From Porodaedalea pini (taxonomy: Eukaryota; Basidiomycota; Agaricomycetes; Hymenochaetales; Hymenochaetaceae): 64,000 bases of DNA. Both the position numbers and the translations under genes were made by a program. The stretch spans positions 868,001-932,000 of the forward strand of contig NBAY01000003.1 in NCBI GenBank assembly GCA_002794775.1, in the 5' to 3' direction. The notes beneath the pieces were generated by a model. It did no database searches and was not told the DNA's origin. It saw only the letters and a program-made list of their open reading frames with translations. Positions 11,471 through 22,536 of this stretch are shown piece after piece. Numbering within the stretch: the stretch's first letter is position 1; every line of letters starts with the position of its first letter.

Positions 11471-12676
11471 TGTCTTGCTGGTACTGCAAGTAAGATCAAA
11501 TAGTGAATCTTGTTGATTGCAGTTCCACTGGGGTTGAATGGACTAGTTGTTAAGTCAAAACTTTTCCCAGTTGTTTGTTTTACTAGGGATTTTGATTTCT
11601 TGTACTGATAGATTGTAACCTGTAAAAGTTAGCAGTTTAAGATACTCTAATTCACTTTACCAATTTCCTTTCTTGAAGATCTTGAGTAATCCACCAAGGA
11701 TTTCCAGCTTTTACTTTTGACTTTCACTGAGTCTCTTTTACTAAATACTTGAGTTTCCTTAACTCAAGCAACTACTTGCTGATTTTCACACTTAGATTTT
11801 GAGTTTGGCTAATTAGGTTGGACCTGGTCACTAGCTAGCTATAGAGGGTTAGTTTGTTGTCAGTTGGCTGAGAATTACCTTATTAGAATACTCCAGTGAG
11901 TATCTCTCTTGAGTGACAATTCACTTGGCTGTCTGTCTTATTGGGGAATTTCCATCTCCCTCTTCTCTGCTAGCAGCTCTGAGGCCCTTCCTTTATACTA
12001 TTTTCTGTGTTCTATAAATAGGTCTAGAAGTCTGGACATACTTGTTCCAGAACCTTCTCAACCTTTACATATCATTCCAGACCACCACCAAAATGTTCTG
12101 GTACATTCTAATATATTCTAGCTCCCATAACTAGATCTTTCCATATGTTTCTGGCCTACTTTAAGCCAGGATTCTACTGTGTTCTAGACTGAACCAATCA
12201 AATCTATGCACAGCCTTTGTTTCTAGATCCTTCCAAATTTCCATTAGAGAGTGATCTAAACCTAAGTTCTCTACATTCTAGATTCATTATGAATGTGATC
12301 TAGGCCTTTCCATTATTTTGCATTTGTTATTCCTTGTTATTCCCTTCCATAATATTACATAAACTTCTGTGGGAATGCTGACATATCCATGCAACAATAT
12401 GCATGGTAACAGAGTCATTTATTTCTTTCAGCTATTCATCTTCTGAACCTTCATATTTTCTTTTGGTTTAATTTGATTGGGGACCTTGCCATGTATCTAG
12501 ATTTATATTGCCTATTTGGTATCTTCATTCTAGTGCCTTGCAGTAGTTAATACCCCTGGTTAGCAATGAATTGTTTTGAATTAATTAAATTTTCTGAGAT
12601 CTGGGGTAATTCTGCCATGTGAATTCTAAGCAACTAGAATTAAATATTTGAATAATGGCCATCTGATCCATGTGTT
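11471..12676. other. AT-rich stretch without a gene
   Basis: AT-rich sequence with scattered TCTAG motifs. No protein-like frame, LTR or terminal repeat was found. Confidence 0.6.
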
Positions 12677-13990
12677 GTGAGGCTAGTCTTGAATAGTCAA
12701 ACAGTTTTGGCATATGACAGCATAGTGATGCACAGGGGCTCACTGATAAATGGGGCGGGGGTCCTCTTGTTGGTCTTGGGGGGCCATGGTGAAGGGGGGA
12801 GTCAAGACGTGCAGACTTGCAAAACCCCTATTGCCTGCCTAAGACCTTACACCAGCTCAGCAAACACACCGAAACCAGCACCCCAGTCACATGCTGATCA
12901 GATAACAAAAATGTTGATTACTGGACCAGAATTTCAAAAAATTCTCGATCAGCACGGACAATCGAATAAAGCTGCTCCCGACTGGCACAATAATCACTGA
13001 AAATAGTCCACAGGCCAAGACAGGAGACAAAACTGGGAACAATATTTGGACAGGCGCACTCCCCCATGCTTCAGACTGAAGCTCGCCAATCCCAGGGCAG
13101 AGCGGAATTCCGAGGTAGGACAGAACAAGGTCCACCAGGAACAGATACATTCCTGGCCCTAAACAGAAGTGTTCGATAGAACACCAGGGAGTCCAGCAGA
13201 TGCTTCATGCTGTAATCAAGAAACCCTGACCGGAAACCGATGCCGAACTACCGGACTAAGCCCTCGAACTGACAAACTGTCATATATCATTGGACCGAAC
13301 ACCACCCTGACCAATGCCGGACTAGCGGCATATCCACATGGACCATCAACACTCAACAAACTCAAATAAAGATCTGCCCCAGTTCACGACCCAGAACAAG
13401 CATGCCAATCCAGAAGCAATCTGGGCCAAAATAGATCCATCAGAAGCACACACTCTAAACTGTCGATCCCTCAAAAGGGACCGCTGCCGCACATCATCTC
13501 AGCCGATCGGAGATTAGAAAAAAAAGGGGGGAGATGCCAGAAAACACTCAAACTCTACCTCACCTGCTGCCTGCCAAGGAGCCACTTGACTTCACCACTA
13601 CTGAAACAGCCTCACCAAGAGGACACCAAAACAAAAGAATCACATGCCGCCACCCGACTGAGCTGCCCAATCAAAAACCACACTGTCCACTGCTGGACCG
13701 TTCAATTCAACCCCGACCCTGACCATTGCCAGAAGGAAAACCAAAACTTCCTTCCAGAACATCTACCAAAGAAACCTCAATAAAAATACCCGACAAGACT
13801 AATCGCAAACAAGCTGTACTACCAAAACACACACCCCCAAACCACCAACCCAGTTCATAATATAGGCCCAGTGAAAAACATGCACCACCCAATGCTCACA
13901 CCAATGACGATGCTCAGACCAAGCCTGCCTGAGCCCTCCCATTTTTCACGACATTTAAAACCCCACAAATTCCCTCAGAAAAGGGGAGGA
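12677..13990 (+). other. Decayed repeat sequence with short frames
   Basis: Plus-strand frames at 12677-13000, 13169-13369 and 13534-13783 read as short Pro/Thr-rich pieces with stops between them. No domain is recognised. The base composition resembles the neighbouring gag-like gene, so this may be its 5' part or another gypsy leader. Confidence 0.35.
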
Positions 13991-14019
13991 AAAAAGATGA
14001 ACCCGGACTATCTGCTACA

Positions 14020-15829
14020 ATGGCCGACAACAACACTGACTTCGTTGATGAAGGATATGCTACCCTCCTGCGCCAGCCTGCTGATGCACCCAACTCCAAC
14101 GAGGAAGTTGAACTGAACGATAGAACAGTCCACTCCAGGTTCACTACCCCAGAGCCCTGGTTCTCCAGCGACCTCACGATCAGCCTCTACTTCTGCTCGG
14201 TTATCTTCTCATTTGTCAACCTGGATGGCAACAATGACCTACTGATCTGCTGGATCTTTGACCATGCATCTCTGGCAGACCAGGCTCGCCTGTCTACCCT
14301 ACCTGCCCTCACTAGTGGAGACTTCATCGAGTTCGCTATTGCAGCTGGAACTGAATACCTCCACTTTGGTGACCTGGACACTGCGAACTATTGGATCAAG
14401 CTGAAACGAGCCTGGACACTGGTGTTTTCCTGGCCCAATGGAATGGAGGTGGCACAGATAGCTCAAGCCATCTTCCGAGTGAGTATTGCACTATCTCTCT
14501 CCTTCCTTCACCCATCGGTTGCACTCACATGCATGATCTGAGAGGCCGAGTGCACCTATCTCACCAACCGGGTAGCCACACTTGACCACCATATCACCAG
14601 ACACATTCAGACCCTCCTTGCTCAGAATGCAGAAATCCAACAGTTCAACAATGTCTGGGCTGACATGCTATCCCATTGCACACAGGACACTAACAGGGTC
14701 ACCGAGCTCGAGCATCAGCTCACCCTGATTACCGACATGGCAGCACAGCACAACCTCCAAGCATCAGCAGCTGAACTACAATGTGACACCGAGGCCCACT
14801 GTGTCCAGATGCAGACAGTCCAGGCAGACCATGCCCTGGACCTTTTGGTGGTCGCCAAGAAGGACCTAACAGAGGTGGAACACCGGGCCACTGAAGGAGA
14901 GGATGCTGTCCTGAACCTCATCACTGAGATCAACGAGCTCAACACCCAGCTAAATGGTACCCAGAGCACACAGACAGCTACCATGAAAGCGTCCCCAAGC
15001 CCCTTCCACAGGGACTGACACCATTAGGTGGCTCCCAGCCCCACACACCCAGTCATGCACCCCAGCACCAATAACTCATATAGGACAACCCCAACCAAAG
15101 CTGTGATCAAGGACGATCACAATTTCAAGACCCTGGGAGATGTACGGAGGGTGCCCTTACTAGTGCACCCCCTCCAATGAACACATGCTCTGAGTCTCCA
15201 GTATGATATATCTATGTGCCTGCACTCCCCCCCTGGAAGCAGCATCCATTACTCCCTCATCTCTTCCCATTATCTACCCCTGATCTGGCATCCAGGAAAA
15301 CACACTCCAAAGGGACGAGCACCGAAGCATCTCCCGAGCGAACATCCAAGACGACTCGGGACCCCTGAATGCGGGCACTGGTACCCACTACCCCAAATGT
15401 GGGGAAAAAGGGTCTGGATGCAAATCCATGACTACAAGGCCGGTGCATTGTCTCAGGAGCTGAGTGTCCAGGCAATTAAAGCACGTCATAAGAGGCCAAA
15501 GGACTGGGCAGACAAATATGTGATCTCGCTAGGAAGTATCTGCTCTCCTGACTCAGATGTGGGGTGACAAGACTGTATCTCAGTGGGACTGAGCACGTGG
15601 TTCGGGATCAGTAGATTATGACTTGGTAGCCCCAATATGTATTTAGGAAAGACACCCATAGACAAAGAATGGCAGTTCCCCTTCAGACTAGATTTCTTCA
15701 GTGTGACTACACCGAGTCCAAACCAATAATCTGGAACCCTCCCAAACTATACTCAGACAAACTGACAATGTGCTTCAGACTAGTTCCCCTCACCCTCATC
15801 ACGCCCGGAAACCACTCGGACAGGGTGTG
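14020..15829 (+). pseudogene. Gag-like coiled-coil gene, interrupted by the family B dimer
   Basis: The frame starts at 14020 and reads to 14478. A GTGAGT donor at 14479 and an AG at 14543-14544 bound a 66-bp intron whose removal keeps the frame and removes a TGA. The frame then runs to 15018 with long heptad-like helices (about residues 175-310: NRVTELEHQLTLI, EINELNTQLN), a likely coiled coil. Later pieces (15214-15567; then IIWNPPKLYSDKLTMCF near 15720-15780) look like a gag core but need frameshifts. The gene stops at the insertion of the family B dimer and may continue at 44027. No motif proves Gag; the call rests on helix content and context. Confidence 0.45.
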
Positions 15830-16239
15830 TGTTAGGTGAGAGTCTGGGAGACGACTCGGACTGGGCAGGCCTCAGCTGACTGTCGTCTGGAACGTGCTAT
15901 ACTCGAGCAGGGACTCGGGACATGCTATACTCAGGCTAGGTCATCGTGGAGGTAAGAGGATTAATACAAGTCTAAACTAATACAAGGGGGATGAGTCTCA
16001 CCTAGGTTGTCGCGGAGGTAAGAGGAAAAGCAGAACAAGGAGTTCATGCGATTCCTGAGGCCTCTTATAGTGACGACCATGGGACTATATTACCTAACAT
16101 TACATAAACAAGTGGAATGGAATGAATGAAGGTCATGTGAAGGGAGTGTGGGAAATGGTTGAAAAGATGATTAAATATAGTGAAAAGGAGTGATTAAAAG
16201 GAAAGAAATGATAAAAGGGAAAATAAAAGTAAGAGAATA

Positions 16240-18707
16240 CAGTCAAACCTGTGTATAAGCATACCGGTGCATAAGCATTACCTGTACATAAGCATTGATT
16301 TTTTGATCCACCGAACTCGGTAGGCGGAGAATTCAGGGTCCTATAAGCATTATCCCCATAAGCATTTGACATTAAGATTTGAACAAAAATTTAAACCGAA
16401 AATGCTTATCTAGAGGTCATCAGGTGATCATATACCCCCATATGGATGCTCTTGTGATGGGCTGCGGCTTGGCAAGCGATGATTTTCGTGGTGTGCAGAA
16501 AGTAGATAGATAAGCAAAAAAAAAAACACCTGTCAGATACCCTTACTGCTCTATCTTCACCATGTCTCAGGAGCTAGGTTGTGCTCAGAACCCAGATGGC
16601 ACCTTGAAGGATGCCAGTGAAATCCAATGGTCACACTCACGCGACAGCTCTCCTATACCTCTCACTGGCCCTGGACTGGAGCCAACTGCACTTACCGCAC
16701 TTCCCACACTTCCTGTGCTTCCTGTACTTCCCACACCTGCACTTCCTTCACTTCCTGAAGTTGATGCCCCACCAAAGAAGCCATCACATGGGAAAATAGC
16801 AAAGCCTAAGACCTTCGGAAAGCGGTCTATTACAGACACTGTTCACCCAGTGCAGAAGCGTGTTTCCTACACTAATGGTGATCAGCTTGAAATTCTCAAC
16901 TTCGCCGAAGGTCCTGGGAAGGATCTACCGCAGCACAAAATTGCTGAGCATTTCCATTTTAAATGGCCCAAGCTTAACCAGTCTACCATACACGATATCG
17001 TGGCAAAGCGAAATGAATTACGGAAAGCAGCTCAGGAGGATCCCCAATTTGTATTTTTTTCATGGCCCCAGACTGTGAAACTTCCTCAATTGGAGGAAGC
17101 ACTTACATTTTGGGTTAATACTGCTCAAGGCCGAATCAATATTACGAGTGCGGTTCTCAAAGTCAAAGCTGAGCAATTTGCTAATCAGCTTGGAATCCTG
17201 GATGATCTGTGCCTTTCCCTTTCCAATGGCTGGGTTGAATCATTCAAGCAACAACATGGGCTTTGAGAAATCCGGCTTCATGGTGAGGCCGCTTCTATTT
17301 CCCCTGATGATGTCGCAGCTGCTTGGAAGCATCTCCAGACCACTCTTTTGGGTTACAAACCATGTGACATATACAATTTCAATGAAACAGGCCTCTATTA
17401 TAGGATGCCACCAGATCGCACACTCGCTACACAGCAGATTTCTGGTGGAAAAGGGGACAAAACACGAATTACGTTTGGGTTAATTACAAACTCGGATGGA
17501 TCAGATATTAGGGCTCCTCTTTTTTTAGGCCATGCACATAAACCTCAGTGCTTCCAGAAGAAAGAAGGTGTTGATCTTGGATTTTACTACTTTTGGAATA
17601 AAAAAGCGTGGATGACAGGCTCAGTTTTCAAGATGTGAGTGAAAATTTATTTTATTTCTTATCCATTAATTGATAATAAACTTTATCAAGTTTTCTTGAG
17701 GACCTTGACAGAGATATGCGCACTCAGGAGCACAAGATTTGCCTCACAATCGACAATGCACCATCTCACATTTTCAATCCAAAGGTGCTTACAAACACAG
17801 AGGTTATTTTCCTTGACCCAAATATGATGTCACACATCCAGCCAATGGATGCCGGGATTATTCATGCATTCAAGGCACATTATCAGCGCTTGTTCATTCT
17901 TGGTGCTCTCGGTCATTACGAAGAAGGGGCTGAAAAGATATATTTTATCGATCAGCTTCAGGGAATGTGTCTTGTTATGGAAGCTTGGGACCTAATAACA
18001 CTGAAAACTGTTGCAAACTGCTGGAAGCATGCAGGTATTCTTAGCACAGGCACATCTGACTCGGCAGTCAGAACTATAAACCAGGATGTCGGAGTCGAGA
18101 AGGCTGTTACAGAACTTGAAGAAGCACTGAAGGAACTTTCTATGGAAGCTGGAACCAAGGACGTGCAGAAGGTTGAAGAACTTCTTGATGTGGAGGGTGA
18201 GAAAATCACAGAGGCTGAGTGGACGGACGACAAAATTATCTCACAGGTTAGGCTGAACCAAATGGAGGTGGAAGGCCAGCACATTCCTGAGCTAGAACCT
18301 CCAGAACCAGAACCAGAGCCACTCATGAGCCTCCCAGAGGCTTGCCATGTGCTCTCACAGCTCAATGCGCTTTTTCAAAGCCGGACCGGTGCAGAGTTCA
18401 GTTAGGCACGCAAGCTGTTACCAAAGCTGCAATGGGAGCTTCAGAAGGAGATTAACAAGGGTCTAAACCAGGCTGATATTTGTAGTTATTTCTCTTAAAG
18501 TGTCCTTTTCAACTATTTAACAGCTGAAAATAATGTAAATGTCTTCACCTGCACGTGTGGGTCTTGACATTGGATTGTGTGAGACAGCATTCCATAAATG
18601 GAAATACCTTTATTTGTTTATTATACAACAATGCGGACAAGCATTACTGTCTATAAGCATTGGCCAACGTGTCCACCGAGGTCAATGCTTATACACAGGT
18701 TCAACTG
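16240..18707 (+). mobile_element. pogo-type DNA transposon
   Basis: 2,468 bp. The ends are inverted repeats of at least 23 bp (16240-16262 and 18685-18707) differing at two positions; both contain AACCTGTGTATAAGCAT. The target TA is duplicated (16238-16239, 18708-18709). Short AAGCATT motifs recur just inside both ends. It encodes one pogo/Tigger transposase, now defective. It sits inside a family B LTR, so it is younger than the dimer. Confidence 0.95.
16562..18498 (+). pseudogene. pogo transposase (psq HTH, CENP-B HTH, DDE), inactivated
   Basis: The frame starts at 16562. A Pro-rich N-terminus is followed by a psq-type HTH (about residues 98-165), a CENP-B-type HTH ending NGWVESFKQQHGL (about 175-234) and the DDE core. 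A TGA at 17264-17266 replaces what is probably an Arg codon before EIRLHGEA; the frame continues to an intron at 17635-17690 (GTGAGT…CAAG, 56 bp), then FLEDLDRDMRTQ, ICLTIDNAPSH and HIQPMDAGIIHAFK. The first catalytic Asp, normally in a DETG motif, is Asn (NFNETGLYYRMPP, about 17381-17419). The second and third Asp remain. A TAG at 18403-18405 cuts a tail that stays open to 18498. It is inactive on present reading. Confidence 0.88.
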
Positions 18708-18724
18708 TAGTTCAAGTCCTAACA

Positions 18725-19741
18725 TTACCCCCCCTCAAGGTTGGGTGTCCCGACCAACCAAGATTGTGTTTGTCTGGCTCGGTGTTGACAAAGAGTGGAT
18801 GGAGTCATTGGCGAGGAATGTCGAGTTTTTGAGGAGCACCGGGATGTTTTCGATAGAATTCAGTGATCACCTCCTTTGTGTTTTTGCTGAAGTCCATCTC
18901 GGGCTGCCAAGTTGGTTCATTGTAGCCAACCCACTTGACAAGGTATTGTAGCTTCCCTCGGTGTAAGCGTGAGTCTAGAATTTCCTTGATCTTGTATTCT
19001 TCCTCGTTGTCGATGATGTCAGGTGGCGGTGGTGGTGGTTGCTTCTGGCCTTCGAAGGACGGTTCGATGGCAGGTTTCAGCAGGGCCTCATTGAAGACAG
19101 GGTGGACCTTTTTCCGTCACTTCAGGAGCTTGAGCTTGTATGTGCTCGCTCCTACCTTGTCAACAATGTTGAAGGGGCTGTACCACTTGTCGACTAGCTT
19201 CTTTGTCGGCAAATCTGTGCTGATGTTTCACCCATCGAGGAAGACCTTGTCTCCAGCCTTGTACTCCACTGAAGTTCCTGCCATCCGGTCATGGTAGCAT
19301 TTCATGTCCTCAGCTGCCTTTACCAGGTTTTCCTTTGCAACGCGATGAGTCTCCTTGATGTGCTTCACGAATTCTTCTGCTGACATGTTAGCGGATGAAG
19401 TTCACATTGTGTCGAAGCTCAGAGGATGACATCCTGTATTCACGTAGAAAGGGGACATCTTTGTCGCCGAGTGCTCACGGTTGTTGTATGCAAACTCTGT
19501 GAGGGGGAGCCAGTCCTTCCAGTCTGATTGCCAATGGTTGATGAAGAGCCGAAGGTACTGTTCAAGCTCTTGGTTGACATGTTCTGTCTGACCGTCCATC
19601 TGTGGGTGGTATGCCATTGACGGATTGCCTTCAATGTGTAGGAGTTTGTACAGCTCCTTCATCATTGATGCATCAAACTGTGTGCCTCGGTCATGGATGA
19701 TCTTCTTTGGTAATCCGTGGAGGTGGAAGACATGGTCACGG
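18725..19741 (-). pseudogene. Integrase C-terminus and chromodomain, dimer unit 1
   Basis: The minus-strand reading matches family B unit 2: integrase core piece with HPQMDGQTEHVNQELEQYLR (frame 19665-19402), the linker, and a chromodomain near 18750-18960. A chromodomain steers integration to marked chromatin. Stops and substitutions break the frame, for example a TGA in the LLKQWKKVHP region near 19115. The 5' side is interrupted by solo LTR C1 and continues at 20753. Confidence 0.82.
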
Positions 19742-20748
19742 TGAAAGGTGATGGTACAGTCTACTGGCAGACTCGGACCTGGTTGAGTTCGGCCACTGGG
19801 GGTTCACTCTAACGTGTCTGATGGAGGGGATAGTGTCAGGAAGTGTAGGGAAGTGTAGGGGAATACTCGGGGCTAGGTGTCAACTCAAGGACACGAGTAC
19901 AAAGGACGACCAGCAAAATGTGCCTAAATGCGGTCGGAGAACAAAGAGCGCCTACGATCTTGACAACCCGGGCTCGGAAACTCGCCAGTGAAGACAGTAA
20001 TCGAAACGATTCGTCGAGAAGATTCTGAATCTGAAAAGACCTCGAGACGCGATGCAGAATTGACAGAGATATGGCGGTTGCACTGGTTGCGGCTGGCGGA
20101 ACGCACGGAACTCCCGGAACCAAAAGCTATTTTCGTAGCTCTATGACGCGGGCTCGGAATCGTGCAAGAAAAGACAGTGTTCGAAAGCGATTTTCGACGA
20201 GATTAAGAATCTGAAGAGAGCTCGAGAATCGGTTAAGAATTGAGGGCGATATAGCGAAAGCAAGATTGGGCCGAAAACAGGACTCGAGACGGAACGGACG
20301 GAACGGACGGAATGGACAGAACGATACTGAACGGCGACGGAGATGAGAACTAAAGACCGGGACTGACTCAGGGGAAACAAACTTGTTTTTTTTGAGACAT
20401 TTACATGAGTGTTTAAATAACCAACAGAGGGTTGAGCCTCTGAGCGGCGTACAAAGGACACAAAGACAGACCGGAGGCTCTAGCCAAACAACACCAAATA
20501 GCTGGAACTCGGAGCCGTAACTCGAGAACATGAGTAATTAAGCTTCAGGAGGCTCGGAACAATACCAGATGTGACCCAAAACGGACTTTGGTGGCTCACC
20601 GGTGCAGAACCAAGCTGTATGCGTCGAGTTAATACTGCCAAACACTGAAACTGTCCTGAAATGCGTCGGGGATACTTGTAAGACTGTCCTGAGTCGAGTC
20701 GAACCTAATAGAGCCGATTCCGAGGCCAGCGGCATCGGGATCTCCACA
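19742..20748 (-). repeat. ~1 kb solo LTR, family C (copy C1)
   Basis: 1,007 bp. On the minus strand it reads TGTGGAGATCC…CACCTTTCA, giving TG…CA ends. The flanks are ACGG (19738-19741) and ATGG (20749-20752), a 4-5 bp target duplication with one change; joining them restores the integrase frame of the host element. It is colinear with C2 at 42487-43483. No protein is encoded. A short array of GGAACGGAC-type units lies at about 20290-20325, and a TATA-like TTATTTAAAC lies on the minus strand near 20415. I infer a solo LTR of an element not present in full here. Confidence 0.75.
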
Positions 20749-20752
20749 ATGG

Positions 20753-20863
20753 TACAATTGGGCCATGCCTTCCACTGACAATTTCATCATTGTCAGGATC
20801 GCATGCATCTGTTTTGAGAATCTATCTATGAAGACGCAGATTGCGTTATGCCCCTTCAAGTCC
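20753..20863 (-). pseudogene. Integrase fragment of dimer unit 1, between C1 and E
   Basis: About 111 bp of family B integrase core (KGHNAICVFIDRFSKQMHAI on the minus strand). It ends at GTCC (20860-20863), the target duplicated by element E. The frame continues beyond E at 32761. Confidence 0.85.
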
Positions 20864-20869
20864 ATCAGG

Positions 20870-21300
20870 AAAGTGGAAGTATCTTTACAGATCTTTACAG
20901 CTCTTTACACTGCTATACACTGCTATATAGTGACTATAGTTCTGTAAAGCTCCATAGTACTCTATGATTACCCCCCCACTATGCAGCTCTGTAAAGCAAC
21001 ATATAGTTCAGAGCTCTGTATAGCTCCCCATAGTGCATATTTTCATATCTATATAGTAATGTATAGTAGAGTATAGCTTCATATTCCATAGCAATATAGT
21101 GTTCAGTAGTGTTCTATAGCTGGGAATAGCTTCATAGTCCATAGTAGTATAGTGTCCAGTAGCATTCTATAGCTGGTAATAGCTGGTAAAAGGCTGTAGC
21201 TCTGTAGTAGTAAAGCAGCACATAGTTGCTTAAAGCTGCACTAGCAGCAGGTAGTAACACCTGCTAGGGTAGCTCATGACCTTACACATTTGTTTAGATA
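20870..21300. repeat. Left subterminal repeat region of E
   Basis: Degenerate short motifs recur (TATAGCT, CTGTAAAGC, CCATAGTA, CTATATAGT), without long open frames. Similar motifs appear in inverted orientation at the other end (32330-32750), as is typical for transposase-binding subterminal repeats. Binding itself is inferred. Confidence 0.6.
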
Positions 21301-21424
21301 GCGGGCAGATTGCAAAATTTATATATTATCGTATGCAAAATACATTGGATATCTACTACCCTAGTGGTATAGCACTTCCAACTGCCTACTCATCTCCCTG
21401 ACTTGTCCATGACCTCTGCCACAT

Positions 21425-22536
21425 GAATAATTTGCCACCGTTCGGACCTGTACCCTATGGATCATCCAGGTCTTCGACCACATGTTGAACATCTCTGGCC
21501 GCGAGAAGTTTTGGCCAAGGCAATGCGACGTCGCAGCTTGGATGCCACGACCGGTCATCAGAATGAAGCTTTCCACGGTCATTGTGTACAGACCACCAGT
21601 GAACTTCTCCTTCTCGGACTTGACGCCGGGGATGATGGGTATGGCGAGCAGCTCCTCATACACGTGACGATATAAGTCAAGAATTTCCCGTACATCAGTA
21701 TCGGCCTCTTTCTTCGTGAGATGCACAGTGTGACCTTCCTGCCATAGGAATTCGCACGTACAGAGGAACGGCTGGGGGCTCTTGAACTCCCAGCGCACAA
21801 CGCTGTTCCACTGGTTGAGGTTCAGGGGCAGATCACGATAACTCTTGATCCATTTGGCGTAGTAGGGATACATGGTCGTTTCCGAGGTCGGATGGATTGC
21901 TATGGGCTCCGCAAGCTTGGAGCTCCCTCTCAGGATGTAGATGTCAACATTGAGTCAGAAATCAAAAAATTTGAACATGTACACCCTGGTCACCCATGAC
22001 ACTTCCGGAGAAAAGTCCTCAATGTCATCCCTTTCACCCTCGAGCACCTTTTGAAATACAAACACCGGGAAGTAAGCATTCTGTACACCCAAATATTTGA
22101 TTCTTGTGTTGAACCATTCTGTGGTGAATAAGAACCTGAGATGCACAGTCTTGTCTTTTTAAATACCTTGGACTGCTCCCCAGATGCTGTATGACCATGG
22201 CTTAAGAATGTAGCATCCACTAACGCTGTAAGTCGTACATGTCAGCCTTGATCAGCAGCTATAATACTTGTTAGCACAAAGTGAGGGATTACAGAACAAT
22301 CAACACACGTTCGTATACCAAACCGTACAGTCGACTCCTTCACGCCAATAGCAATCTTCACCGCGCCGCCAATTCTCGCTTTTCGTTGACTTTTCCTGGG
22401 CGGCAATTGCAGATGTGGGCGCCGCAGGAGCTGCCGCATTGGTCTTGAGTTCCACAAAATCTACTTCATGAAGCTTGGTCTCCCCGGTTTTGAGAACGCG
22501 CAAGTGTGAAGCAATGTCGGCATGACATCGTCCCAT
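21425..22536 (-). pseudogene. Prolyl-tRNA synthetase fragment, tandem copy 1
   Basis: On the minus strand the piece starts in the N-terminal linker (FVELKTNAAAPAAPTS), then RIGGAVKIAIGVK, CYILKPWSYSIW, GVQNAYFPVFV, FSPEVSWVTR and the class II core: [66 protein letters not shown]. Family knowledge identifies this as eukaryote-type ProRS, which charges tRNA-Pro. Introns are kept (for example between WVTR and GSSKL, about 21942-21997), so it is a DNA-level copy, not a retrocopy. Stops and missing splice sites make it a pseudogene. It ends before the anticodon-binding domain. Confidence 0.85.

Larger units (their letters stand above)
15830..18724 (-). repeat. Outer 3' LTR of the family B dimer, split by pogo
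   Basis: The LTR runs 15830-16239, is interrupted by the pogo element, and resumes 18708-18724 (…GTTCAAGTCCTAACA). It is followed by a polypurine tract, read on the plus strand as CCCCCCCTCAAGG at about 18728-18741, as expected just inside the 3' LTR of a minus-strand element. Without pogo the LTR would be about 425 bp. Confidence 0.92.
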
